Below are positions 1 to 10,590 of a DNA stretch of 64,000 bases, piece by piece. The position numbers and the translations under genes were made by a program. Every line of letters begins with the position of its first letter. Position 1 is the first letter of the stretch. Origin of the DNA: Triglochin maritima (lineage: Eukaryota; Streptophyta; Magnoliopsida; Alismatales; Juncaginaceae); assembly GCA_963682175.1 (NCBI GenBank), contig OY821775.1:33230053-33294052 (forward strand). Reading direction: 5' to 3'. The notes under the pieces were generated by a model. The model was not told the DNA's origin. It searched no databases and saw only the letters and a list, made by a program, of their open reading frames with translations.

Positions 1-344
1 CAAGTTAAGTATATTCTCTTTAATTCAAACAAGCATACTAACATGTCTCGCATACAACAATATTTAGCATTCATTCCATTCTACATGACATATATAAACA
101 TCAACTGCACTGCCAAAGGGGGATAAAACTACTCACTACTCATTAAAAGAAGACTACTCTCTTGCATCTCAGTCCATGAGTCCTGCAATTAAGTCATTTT
201 CTTTGCTTTTAAGTTCTTTTTGAGTCTCTTCTTCCCAATCCTGTTTATTCCTAGAACTTAAAAATAAGACTCGTTGCGTAACATTGTTTAGGTTCAAGAT
301 AATAGATATAAGACACAAATATATGCATGATATGATGTCAATCA
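1..344 (-). repeat. Athila-like LTR fragment (type C), internally deleted
   Basis: This is the U3-side end of an Athila-like LTR in minus orientation. It ends at 344 in the family's conserved terminus (..GATGTCAATCA) and matches 13730-13878 and then 14484-14636 of the LTR at 11710-14636. About 600 bp present in that copy (13879-14483) is missing here, and the junction lies near position 155. The missing part holds the TATA box and the paired CCAATTGG palindromes, so this copy has no promoter. Its other side is outside the window. No coding potential is seen. Confidence 0.75.
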
Positions 345-618
345 CTAAACAAATGAAACGAAGTTCAAAAACAAAACCCCCAGAGGTTCCACATATGAAT
401 ATTATAATATTAATTTATAGAAATTTTCTTAATATTATTATGATCATTGAAGTCATATAAGGTGGTAGTCTTGGATATTGATATCACAATCAAAGTAATA
501 GTTAAAACAATTATTAAAAGAGCATAATTATCCAAAATAAGAACAAATGCAATTTTATTAGTTCAATAAATGCATCTTGAATTAAAATACATATATAAAA
601 AATATAGTCGGTTAAAAT
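345..618. other. AT-rich flank, no gene seen
   Basis: Low-complexity AT-rich sequence between an LTR fragment and the copia-type element. I see no reading frame or repeat that I recognise. Its last five bases (614-618, AAAAT) are the left target-site duplication of the element at 619-5915. Confidence 0.5.
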
Positions 619-2119
619 TGTAGGATCGTGTGGCGTATGGGTCCACTAATCACTATTACGCTAATCCCTAATTAATCAACCAATAAACGCAGCGGAAACA
701 AATTTCAAAACTAGTAGGGAAATAACATGCAAACCACAAAGAGACACGACATTTTTATAGAGGTTCGGCACCCCACCCGGGTCCTAGTCCTCTCTTGTAA
801 GCTCCGCTCGACTCCGCGAGCTCCGCCTACGTCTTCACTATCCACTCCCCGTTCCGGGCCGGGAGAGAACGCCTTTTACACCACAAGCAACGCGAACAAC
901 CCTCGCTTGCTTGAATTCTTCCTCTCACAATCCGAGAGGGACACTTCTGGCTTTCACCGAAGTCCTTGGTTCTTTTGACAACACTTGTAACTGAGTGAGA
1001 TTCACTCTCTAATTGAGCACACTTTGAGTAGGATGAGTAATTGATCAAGTGTGTGAAGTTTAGGCTTATGGAGTGTAGAAATGGGAGCTTTGAGGATTGA
1101 GGTTTCTCTCTAATGTATTGGGACAATTTGAGTTGGAGAGTTGTGTTAACAACAAGTCTTGATCCTCTATTTATAAGCTCCTAAAGATTTCTAGCCGTTT
1201 GGACAAGATTTGATTGGGTTTTGTGCAAGATACACAAGGCAGAAAATTGGGCTACAAATCTGTCCAGAACCGGTCGACCGAAACTAGTAAACCGGTCGAC
1301 CGTTAACATGATTTCAAGGAGAACGGTCGAACAACTAAATAATCGGTCGGACAAACGGGCTAGAACTTAACTCTACTTAAGTGAATCCGTCGAACCAAAG
1401 TAAGGGGCGGTCGACCGTTCAGGGGATTCGGTTGAGATAAAGGTGCAACGGTCGAATGAAGAATGAGTCGACCGATAGCAGGGAATTTTGTTTCTTGAAG
1501 AAATGTTCAATCGGTCGACCGAAACAAGGTCGTCGTTCGACCAGTTATCGAATGTATTTTGGGGTTAAGTTTGTCTTATTCGAATACGACCCTTATAGGA
1601 ATACGACAAGGAAAACTGCCATATTAAAATCCGGGATCGGTCGACCGAAAAGGTAGAACCGGTCGACCGGAAGAGTTTGGTAAAATAACTGTGGAAAGTC
1701 TGTTATAAACCGGTCGAACTGAGAACTGGTTCGGTCGACCGATTCACACAGGAAATCTGGGTTTAGGTTTTAAGTGATTTCCGACTAAGGTTTGGGTGAT
1801 CTAATGAAGTCCAAATTAAGTGAAATTTTGTGTGTGACTTCTCTAAGGAACCTAGTGTGTATGTGATAAGTTTTTAGCTCTTGTATGCTCAATTTACACA
1901 TGTTCCTAAGACTCAAAATAAAATCAAGATTACAAGTCTTCATGTAGCTTTATTACAAATCTTGACTTGATTTCCTTCCTTCCATGTGTCTTGATGACCT
2001 GTAGAGGTTAGCACATGCAATATATATGCAATGCAATATGTGTTCTACTCTACATTACTTATGATTAAGATTAGGTTGATTAAATCATCAAAACAAGGAT
2101 TAAGGCCAAAAAGCCAACA
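619..2119 (-). repeat. 3' LTR of the gag-only copia-type element
   Basis: In element orientation this is the downstream LTR. It runs from TGTTGGCTTTTTGG (plus-strand end at 2119) to ..CCTACA (plus-strand start at 619). A TATA box (TATTTATA on plus, 1168-1175) marks the promoter, with R/U5 to its left and U3 to its right. U3 carries a dense set of CGGTCGACCG-type palindromes. The frames across it are not coding. Confidence 0.9.
1271..1741. promoter_or_regulatory. Cluster of CGGTCGACCG palindromes in copia U3
   Basis: Seven exact CGGTCGACCG decamers lie here (1271, 1293, 1408, 1512, 1638, 1660 and 1732), with further one- or two-base variants (for example CGGTCGAAC, CGGTCGGAC) between them. 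They sit about 100-570 bp upstream of the TATA box in element orientation, a place suited to enhancer or repressor sites. The same set recurs at 5067-5537. The function is inferred from position only. Confidence 0.7.
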
Positions 2120-2133
2120 ATCTCCCCCTTTTT
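2120..2133 (-). other. Polypurine tract
   Basis: On the minus strand the bases next to the 3' LTR read AAAAAGGGGGAGAT, a typical polypurine tract for priming plus-strand DNA. It abuts the LTR start TGTTGG. Confidence 0.85.
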
Positions 2134-2719
2134 GATGATGGCAACCTATATCTTAATACTTGAAAACTTTAAATGTAAACTATGCATATAAATGCTCCCC
2201 CTATGGATGTGCATAATTTTTGTTCAATTGTATCCAATTTTCAAGTAACTCCCCTTTAATTATCTCTCCCCCTTTGACATCCATCAAAAACAAAAATAAT
2301 TATGACTTTAAGCAAAGAATTTGGATGTCTTGTAATGAAGTTGCTCCCCCTAAATTTTGCACTTCATTACTCTAATAATGGATATAACATTTAAGCTCCC
2401 CCTATCAATAAGGCTAGATGGAAACTATGAGTATGATTCTAGTTAAGTTCAATTAGTTTCAATTTAAGCCTTATTCTAACATCCATTTACAATATGACAT
2501 TTAAAATCAATGGATGTGATATATGATTTGCAATGAATAGGGTAAATGATTTTCAATGAATTGAACATATAACCTAGACTAGAACCAATTTTATCGAAAA
2601 AATTAGAGGATAGGAAATTATACCAACTTGAAGCTTGAATTGGTTCCAATCTCATTTGGTGATGCAACCGGATTTGAATTTGACTCTTTGAGCTCACCCG
2701 ATCACCACCAATCTCCTCC
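2134..2719 (-). other. 3' untranslated part of the gag-only element
   Basis: Between the gag stop and the polypurine tract there is about 0.6 kb of AT-rich sequence. It holds repeated plus-strand CTCCCC blocks (for example near 2193, 2249, 2344 and 2396), which read as extra purine runs on the element's sense strand. No coding sequence is seen. Confidence 0.5.
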
Positions 2720-4363
2720 TCAAGCACCTACAAGGGTAGATTTAGGTACCCAAGCAACTTTGGGTCCTTGAATGTTAGCTTTGGGAACCCAAACCATTTT
2801 GATTTTAGGAGCCCACACACTTGAGGAACTATGGTTAATGAACATATGCTTGCCATTTAGTGTAGTGTGAGAAACATGGTTTTTCAATTTTGAATTGTAA
2901 CCTAAACCATGTTTTTGCAAGGATTGCCTTTGACTACCTAATAGCATGTTAAGCATCTTAGTTACATTTGTGAATCTTTCTAAATCTTTTCTTAATTGCA
3001 AATTACAAGCTTGAAGATTTAGTTGATCACAATCTATGGGTGTTGCTATTAATTTATCAACATTTGATGCATTCTTTTCAAATTTAGCAATCACCTCATT
3101 CTTCTAATTCATGCATGTTTCAATTTGGCTTTGGAGATCTTTGATTAAATTTCTAGCATTCTTGTTTTTATCACAAATGATCTCATATTGTTTAACTAAG
3201 TCATGAAATGCATTTTGAAGCTCATCATGTGTATAAGTTTCTTCATTAACACTAGAATGTGAGCTATCACTATAATATGACTTAGTTGAGCATGAATTAC
3301 TAGAGCAAGAGTTAGATTCTACCTCACTTTGATCTTCAATAGCCATGAAGCATGAGTGAGCCACTTCTCTTCTACTTTGCAAGAAAGACGACGATGAAGA
3401 TAGTGATGAAGAATCATCCCATGTAGCCTTGTGCGCTTCCTCCTTCCTTTCTCTTCTCCTGCTCTTCTCTTTTTCTCTTCTCCTCTCCCTTCTCTCCTTC
3501 TTCTTCTCCCCTTCTTTTCTCTCATTTTTACTCTCTTCCTTCTCCTTCTCCTTTTCTCTTTTCTCACTTCTTCTACCTCTTCTTTCACTCTTTTCTCCTT
3601 TATCTTTCTTGAGGTATTTGAAGAAGTCTTTTGCTAGGATTTCGATGTCCTCATCTTCTACACTTCTCCTTGGTTGGTCAATATTTGCATGTAATCCCAA
3701 GGTGATTTTGTTCTTGGAGGCTTCCTTCTCCTTCCAATGGGTAATTTGAAGCTCATAGGCCATGAGATTTCCAACGAGTTCCTCCATCTTCAATTTTGAA
3801 AGATCGTGCGATTCTTCAATTGCGACGACCTTGTCTTCCCAATCGATGCTAAGTGACCGGAGGAACTTCCTTGTCATCTCTCATTCATTGATTTTTCTTC
3901 CAAGAACCAAAAGAGAGTTAGTGATATCGGTGAAGCGAGTGTTCATTTTGCTTATGTTTTCACCGATTTGCATAGAAAAAATCTCATATTTATGCATGAG
4001 GAGACTAATGCGAGTTTCCTTCGTTTTGCTATCCCCCTCATGATGCATTTGCAATCTATGCCAAATCTCATATGCACTAACACAACCCCTAATTCTATTG
4101 TATTCACCCTCATTTAGCCCACAATACAAGATGTTCATGATTTTCGAATTCATTTTGATTTCTTTCATTTTGGGTCTTGTAAGTGAATCTAATTCATCTT
4201 CATTTGGGGGTGTGTAAGGATTTCGGAGAAACATCCAATACTTAAGGTCATTAGAAATTAGGAAAATCTTCATCCTATTCTTCCAATAATCATAATTTGA
4301 CCCATTAAGCAAAGGAGGTCGAGTGGTGCATAATCCTTCTACGTGATTAGATGTACTAGCCAT
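2720..4363 (-). pseudogene. copia-type Gag, two in-frame stops, no zinc knuckle
   Basis: Gag would form the particle and package the element RNA. Translation from the ATG at 4363 (minus) gives a copia-type N-terminus with the YDYWKNRMK motif of the DUF4219/UBN2 family. The same frame runs to 2720 with stops only at 3881-3883 (TGA) and 3104-3106 (TAG). The middle is very rich in Glu, Lys and Arg (about 3400-3620), followed by a serine-rich stretch and a probable coiled coil. The C-terminus has repeated WVPK motifs, which in autonomous copia polyproteins lie in the linker before the protease and integrase. No CCHC zinc knuckle is visible and nothing of pol follows, so pol was lost between the linker and the 3' LTR. 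The upstream frame extending into the primer site lacks an ATG, hence the start chosen. Confidence 0.8.
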
Positions 4364-4400
4364 GCTAAAAATACGATTAAGTATGCAATTTCGCGCACAA

Positions 4401-4413
4401 GGCTCTGATACCA
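4401..4413 (-). other. Primer-binding site, initiator tRNA-Met type
   Basis: On the minus strand this reads TGGTATCAGAGCC, the usual plant copia primer site complementary to the 3' end of initiator tRNA-Met. It lies two bases inside the LTR end and sets the element's direction. Confidence 0.9.
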
Positions 4414-4415
4414 AA

Positions 4416-5915
4416 TGTCGGATCGTGTGGGTTATGGGTCCACTAGTAACTATTACGCTAATCCCTAATTAATCAACCAATAAACGCAGCGGAAACAAAT
4501 TAAAAAACTAGTAGGGAAATAACATGCAAACCACAAAGAGACACGACATTTTTATAGAGGTTCGGCACCCCACCCGGGTCCTAGTCCTCTCTTGTAAGCT
4601 CCGCTCGACTCCGCGAGCTCCGCCTACGTCTTCACTATCCACTCCCCGTTCCGGGCCGGGAGAGAATTCCTTTTACACCACAAGCAACGCGAACAACCCT
4701 CGCTTGCTTGATTCTTCCTGTCACAATCCGAGAGGGACACTTCGGGCTTTCACCGAAGTCCTTGCTTCTTTTGACAACACTTGTAACTGAGTGGGATTCA
4801 CTCTCTAATTGAGCACACTTTGAGTAGGATGAGTAATTGATCAAGTGTGTGAAGTTTAGGCTTAAGGAGTGTAGAAATGGGAGTTTTGAGGATTGAGGTT
4901 TCTCTCTAATGTACTGGGACAATTTGAGTTGGAGAGTTGTGTTAACAACAAGTCTTGATCCTCTATTTATAAGCTCCTAAAGATTTCTAGCCATTTGGAC
5001 AAAATTTGATTGGGTTTTGTGCAAGATACACAAGGCAGAAAATCGGGCTGCAAATCAGTCCAGAACCGGTCGACCGAAACTAGTAAACCGGTCGACCGTT
5101 AACATGATTTCTAGGAGAATGGTCGAACAACTAAATAATCGGTCGGACAAACGGGCTAGAACTTAACTCTACTTAAGTGAATCGGTCGAACCAAAGTAAG
5201 GGGCAGTCGACCGTTCAGGGGATTCGGTTGAGATAAAGGTGCAACGGTCAAACGAAGAATGAGTCGACCGATAGCAGGGAATTTTGTTTCTTGAAGAAAT
5301 GTTCAACCGGCCGACCGAAACAAGGTCGTCGTTCGACCGGTTACCGAATGTATTTTGGGGTTAAGTTTGTTTTATACGAATACGACCGTTATAGGAATAC
5401 GACAAGGAAAACGACCATATTAAAATCCGGGATCGGTCGACCGAAAAGGTAGAACCGGTCGACCGGAAGAGTTCGGTAAAATCACTGTGGAGAGTCTGTT
5501 ATAAACCGGTCGAACTAAGAACTGGTTCGGTCGACCGATTCACACTAGAAATCTGGGTTTAGGTTTTAAATGATTTCCGACTAAGGTTTGGGTGATCTAA
5601 TGAAGTCCAAATAAGGTGAAATTTTGTGTGTGACTTCTCTAAGGAACCTAGTGTGTATATGATAAGTTTTTAGCTCTTGTATGCTCAATTTACATATGTT
5701 CCTAAGACTCAAAATAAAATCAAGATTACAAGTCTTCATATAGCTTTATTACAAATCTTGACTTGATTTCCTTCCTTCCATGAGTCTTGATCACCTGTAG
5801 AGGTTAGCACATGCAATATATATGCAATGCAATATGTGTGCTACTCTACATTACTTATGATTAAGATTAGGTTGATTAAATCATCAAAACAAGGATTAAG
5901 GCCAAAAAGCCAACA
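4416..5915 (-). repeat. 5' LTR of the gag-only copia-type element
   Basis: Upstream LTR in element orientation, colinear with 619-2119 and of almost equal length (1500 versus 1501 bp). Its TATA box is at 4964-4971 on the plus strand. The LTR ends directly beside the tRNA-Met primer site at 4401-4413. The flanking AAAAT at 5916-5920 completes the target-site duplication. Confidence 0.9.
5067..5537. promoter_or_regulatory. CGGTCGACCG palindrome cluster, second LTR
   Basis: This is the counterpart of the 1271-1741 cluster. Exact decamers are visible at 5067 and 5528 and at several sites between them. A few have decayed by single changes relative to the other LTR. It lies upstream of the TATA box that would drive the element's own transcript. 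Confidence 0.7.
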
Positions 5916-5920
5916 AAAAT

Positions 5921-7009
5921 AAGTATTAAAAATGCATGACTATCGCCATCAAGAAGAAAGTTCCATATTTCAACAATGCAATTACCTAAAATGCTAAATA
6001 TTAACAAAATAATTACGAATTTTGTAAGCAAATTATAAATTGTTAATAACAAACAAATTATTAACAAAAAAGGAAAATATATTCTAGCATGAATTTGCAT
6101 CAAATTAAGGATTTTCGAAATAAACAAAAAAGGAAAATATATTATAAATTTTGTAGCAAATGGGTATATTTATAACTTGGTGATAATGTGAAGATGAATT
6201 GGTTTGTTTATACATTAACAGATAATAGATTTGGTAGACTTTCCTATTAAAAGTGTGGAACAACAAGTTAATTTATGTTTCGTCAAATTAAAATCTAATC
6301 GTTAAGTTATGATATTTAGTATCCATATTAATTTAGTTTTGCTACTTGAAACATCCAAAAATGGTAAGGTTGATCTCATTGGAAAATTCACACACGCGTA
6401 CACACATAATTTGTTTTTTTTGTTAAATGTTAATTTCAAACCAAAACTGCAACACCCAACCCTTCTTAAAACTCGAACCGACACCACACCCCAAATCCCA
6501 ACGCCGTCGATGGCCCCCGCCGAAATCTCTAAAAAATCTTTGAAATTAACATTATAATTTGTGCATTTGGTTTGGTTATCGTTAGCTTACACTTATTGTG
6601 TTGTAGTGTTGCATTGTGCGATTCAATTTCAACTGGGGTTGCCAACTTTGGTCTTTAGTACGTTGTGACGGATCCAAGAGATAATTTTCAGCTGTAATTG
6701 TATCACTTGGAATTTTAGAGGGTCTAATTGTTATATTCTGGTTATAGAATTTGTAGAATACGGATTGGTTGATTACTTAATTGGAAGTTCAGTTTGTTGT
6801 TGTTGGATGGAAATCATGCGTGGATCCTGAAAAGTCAAGTTGATCATGATGGATTTGTGATATATTGATACATATATACTTTTGCTGTTTCTCACCGGTC
6901 AATTTTTTAGTATGAAATATTAAGGGCAGATTCTACTGAAATTTCGGAAAATTTCTTATTAATGGTACCGTGATATATTACTTTCCCTTTTCTTGTTGTT
7001 TAGATAGCT
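5921..7009. other. AT-rich sequence, no gene recognised
   Basis: No convincing reading frame or named repeat. The end (about 6980-7006) is pyrimidine-rich and finishes in TTTAG just before the CACTA-related reading frame, which looks like an intron 3' end. Part of this stretch may therefore be an intron or promoter of that remnant. Confidence 0.4.
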
Positions 7010-7195
7010 ATGAATCGACATTGGTTTTTCACTAGTCTGTTGAGTGATGAGTATGAGGACCGGATTAATAAGTTTCTGGAGTTTGTCCGAAAGAATGTAC
7101 ATGTCAGAAATGAAGAAAATATCTTATGTCCATATAGGAGGTGTTATAACATGTTCTTACCAGATGTGAAGGAGATCAAAAATCAAGTAGGGGTA
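7010..7195 (+). pseudogene. CACTA (En/Spm) transposase-associated domain fragment
   Basis: About 60 residues starting MNRHW resemble the plant Transpos_assoc domain (PF13963) that begins many CACTA transposases: an aromatic-rich start, EY..(R)INKFLEFV in the middle, and a CPYRRCYN block standing where the family has CPCxxC. A pyrimidine tract ending in TTTAG lies just upstream, as expected for a splice acceptor. The frame is lost near 7191, where LTR-like sequence begins, so this is only an N-terminal fragment. It is on the opposite strand to the CACTA remnant at 43441-47160 and need not belong to it. Confidence 0.65.
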
Positions 7196-8150
7196 GGGGT
7201 CCTTTTATAGTCTCCCAAAACATCCTTATCAAAAGTTATTCTTTAGTCATGATCCCTTGTTTATTCTCTCCTAAAATTAATATATAATTTCCACATAATC
7301 ACCCACAAAAAAACATTTTAATTAAATCTGAAATTAATCCACCCATGATCTAATTAATATCTTAATAATTCAGGCAGAATCGTTCTTGTTCGGTAGACCG
7401 AGTATTATTCGGTCAACCGAACCATTCAGTTATAACACGTGTTCGGTGCACCGTGAGATAGACGGTCGACCGATTCTTTATGAGAAAAATTCCCTGGAAG
7501 AATTCGGACGAACCACGTCTTGTAGTCGGTCTACCGTTGACGCACCAGAATCACTCCTGGGACATAGTCATCAGATGACCGGGTCACCTTCGGTCTACCG
7601 AAAATACTACTTCTCGGTTGACCGTTTTCAATCGGTTCACCGAACCCGATTGTCCAGGCACTCGGGGCAATCTCGGCCAACCAATTGCGCTTACCCGTTC
7701 CCTATTCGGTTAACCGCTCCGAAGATGCCCCGGTCAACCGAACTATGAATGGTTCACCGTGTTTGACCCCGATTTTGCCTTTGTCAAATTTTGGATTTAT
7801 TTCCAACAAAATTTGATCTTTTGGGGGTTTTTAGCAAATTCGCATCTTATGTAATATATTATCCTATGTAATAATTAATTATTACACCTCATAATATATA
7901 CATCTCATATGAATTTATTATGATTCTAATTATGTCAATTTTCATGACATATTGATTTTAATTAATTCACCACATGTGTACTACTTTCACATGAAACCCG
8001 ACACATCTTATGAACTTAAAATCAACTCTTGTTTCCCAGTTTTATGGTGTGACCTATAGGAGGATCTAAGCCAAATTGGTAGTGATATTAAACACTTAAT
8101 ATCTCAGACTATAAGCGGTATCTAGCTACACATTATAGTCACCCAATTAA
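7191..8150 (-). repeat. Degenerate LTR-like block with palindrome cluster
   Basis: The layout resembles the U3 of the copia LTR at 619-2119 read on the minus strand. A TATA-like CTATAAAAGG is near 7201-7210, followed leftward by non-LTR sequence, with CGGT-N2-ACCG palindromes upstream. The stretch at 7940-8140 is clearly related to 43255-43440, which is joined to a copia LTR. The block stops at the TATA region, so R/U5 is missing. No coding sequence is seen. Confidence 0.55.
7391..7760. promoter_or_regulatory. Array of CGGT-N2-ACCG dyads with variable centre
   Basis: Ten decamers of the form CGGT-NN-ACCG occur at 7391, 7411, 7444, 7463, 7527, 7591, 7615, 7633, 7707 and 7731. Their central dinucleotides are AG, CA, GC, CG, CT, CT, TG, TC, TA and CA. 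The two half sites are constant and the centre is not, which is what a dimeric DNA-binding protein site would look like. The array lies upstream of a minus-strand TATA-like sequence. The binding protein is unknown. Confidence 0.7.
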
Positions 8151-9114
8151 CATAGATGTCTTTGTTCAACCCGAACCAAAACATGATCCATTTAGTGATG
8201 TAAGTGCATCACTTGTGTCCGTCCCTTGCCTCATGATATTAAGAATATATACAAAGTAGAAATGTGTCACCTTTGTATTATATTCATTTCTTGATCTCTC
8301 TAAGCTAATTATAAATGTGTAACTTAACTCAAGTCACATTTTGCACATTATAATTTTGCTTTATCAAGGGGCCCATTAATATCATCACTCAATTACGAGG
8401 GGCAATGATAATCGTTTGACTAGCTATCTTTTCCAGCACAAGTCATGTTCAACCAACTATTGCCGTTATCACTGCACTCATTGGTAGCTTTTGACAATAA
8501 TCAAATTAAACACTTCTTGAGTGAAAAGATATAAGTCTCATATCTTAGGATCCAAGACACAGTAAAACATTAATGACACGAAACACAATTCCATAATGTT
8601 TTACTAGTTAGGTCTATTCAATATATAAAAGTAATCTTTTCCTCTTTTATATAATTGTGTCGTCAATTATTTGTAGAGCTACAACAATCGATAACCAACA
8701 CGACAATCTTATCTCGGTAATTAATGTTCCATGTTAATTACCATGATTGTGAACAACTTTTGATTTTATGTAAACCATTATCTTTTAGAGGTCTACGGTT
8801 AAGGAACAAGCGCCTCTTCCTTAACACTTCCAAAAGACGAATACCATAATCAAGGAACAAAATGCTTGCACATTAAATTCATAATAATTGACATATAAAA
8901 GTAAAACTTTTAGAACGCATTCCATTCATAATGAACTTTTGTTACAATATGAGTGGAGAGACATACTTTCAAAGGTCAAAAGCCCTGATAACACAAAACT
9001 TGGAATATTTGTAAGAGGACAAACAAATGGTCAGACCAGTTGAAATTATATTCTGGAATATAGTATAACTACTAGCATGTCTCGTGCTGCAAGGGTTTCA
9101 CAACACGTGAGAAG
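8151..9114. other. Intergenic or repeat sequence, no gene seen
   Basis: AT-rich sequence with no usable reading frame. It probably continues the LTR-like block upstream, but I cannot place the boundary. Confidence 0.35.
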
Positions 9115-10590
9115 CACAATGTTTATGTGAAATATAAAACCACAAGTGCATAGTCGAAGCGGTGACAAGTATGGAGCAAGCTCATATGGTTCAAGAACCA
9201 TGTCCCAAAGCATGCCATAACCGCGTGCATGCGCTGTGAGGTCGATTGATGACAAAGAAATTGATGAAGGCAAGGGGAGCACATCATGGATTGGACTGTG
9301 AATTGTGTAATGCTGATGAGGAGGATGTGGGACACCTATTTTGGGCTTGCCCTTTCATAAGGGATGTTTGGACGCGAGTACTTCAAGCATTAAGGATGGG
9401 CACCGACATAAGAAACATGCTCAAAGAGGAGGCAAAATGCATGCAACAAGTTAAGGGTGGCCGCGTACGTATGACAACAATGAAGCTAGCCTTTAGTGTG
9501 GTTATCTATGAGTGTTGGCAGGAGCAGAATAGATGAATTTTGACCAAAAGCAGAGGCGCCCGTTTGATATCATTAGCTTGGTTTAAGACACAGTATGGGT
9601 TTTGGGATTGAGGATGAAGGACCTTGTTGGGGACCCGGTGGCGATGAGAGCTTTCGAAGAAGTTTGGAAATAGAAGTACATGTGTGCTAGAGTATCCTAG
9701 GGGACTAAATGTAATGAGTCATAGACTCGTGGGAACTTGTATGCCGGGCGTGTAGATAGCATGTTCCCGTGTTGGTTCATTAGCTAATTTTTTGTAGGTT
9801 GTAAATCATAGTTTACACACTTAATGAAACTTCGAGGTTATGCCTCCGTTTTGCTTTGAAAAAAAAAGAAATTGGTGGCAAGTACAGGTCGATCTACAGG
9901 GAGCTAGAGCGGGTCATTATCGACCATGCTCGAGTGGGAGAGGAAAATGATGAGTAAGTGAGTGTATCTACACTAAATTACACTAATTACATGTAAAATA
10001 AATGCAACAAAATCCATAGGAGGTGGACAATACATGCAAAGATGTAGATATGTGACGCGTGTGTGTAGAATTGCGCTCTCATGACATGAATTAATATGGA
10101 ATTCTATCATCGCGATAATCCAAAGTGTGTTTCCATATTGATTAAGATTTATCATCATCATTTAAACATAGAAAACACTACTCAAGATAAGACCAAAGAT
10201 AACAACATGCTCACACGTCAATCTTATCTCTTTATCCACTTTAATCTTATTCTCACATCATCATTCCCCATTAAGTGGCTCCACTAACCAAAGCATGTTA
10301 AGCATCCATTAGGACTATTAACACATTAAAGGTATGAGTGAGAATACCCATGAAAATGGATATGAAAATCATTTGAAACTCCAACATTAAGATTAAACAC
10401 ACATTACTAATCTTACTACATCCACATTTAATATCATCCTCCACCCCAATGGTGATGGACTACTCACGAATCATATAAACAACAAGAAAAACATCTAAGT
10501 AAAAACAACCCATTAACATGTACACAAATCTAAATCTACTTAAGTCAATAAAAAATAAATGACATCAAATTAAAGACAAGAATGTTAAAA
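9115..10590 (-). repeat. Decayed Athila-like LTR split by a LINE
   Basis: The left part (9126-9171) resembles the LTR end found elsewhere as ACCGCAAGTGCACGGCCGCG followed by the GGTGGCAAGTACGGGTCG block. The right part (9874 onward) resumes with GGTGGCAAGTACAGGTCG and then follows the LTR order seen at 12060-12780, including the ACTAAATTACACTAA block and the CTCCACCCC..GGTGATGG..ACTACTCAC block near 10440-10470. It is heavily diverged and its U3 end is not clear. Orientation is minus. Confidence 0.6.
9172..9873 (+). mobile_element. 5'-truncated LINE (non-LTR retrotransposon) 3' end
   Basis: The reading frame opens with WSKLIWFKNHVPKHA and, after a frameshift and stop, continues as GRLMTKKLMK and then a zinc-binding CELCNADEEDVGHLFWACPF block. 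This is the zf-RVT domain (PF13966) that ends plant L1-type reverse transcriptases. A short noncoding tail follows, ending in an A-rich run at 9859-9870. It lies between near-identical 11-bp copies of GGTGRCAAGTA (9161-9171 and 9874-9884), the expected target duplication. The element is 5' truncated and dead. Confidence 0.8.

Larger units (their letters stand above)
619..5915 (-). mobile_element. Gag-only Ty1/copia-type LTR retrotransposon (TR-GAG-like)
   Basis: A complete element of about 5.3 kb on the minus strand. It has two near-identical 1.5-kb LTRs (619-2119 and 4416-5915), TG..CA termini and a perfect 5-bp duplication AAAAT at 614-618 and 5916-5920. A primer site complementary to initiator tRNA-Met and a polypurine tract fix the orientation. 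The 2.3-kb interior encodes only a broken copia-type Gag; protease, integrase, RT and RNase H are absent. The layout matches the published TR-GAG class of non-autonomous plant elements, which must be mobilised in trans. The LTRs differ at a few dozen sites by eye, so the insertion is fairly young. Confidence 0.9.

Noticed and set aside
3429..3749. Plus-strand frames rich in Ser, Leu and Phe
   Set aside because: They are the antisense of the Glu/Lys/Arg-rich part of the copia-type Gag on the minus strand.
6309..6557. Overlapping frames on both strands before the CACTA fragment
   Set aside because: No recognisable domain, splice context or homologous copy in the window.
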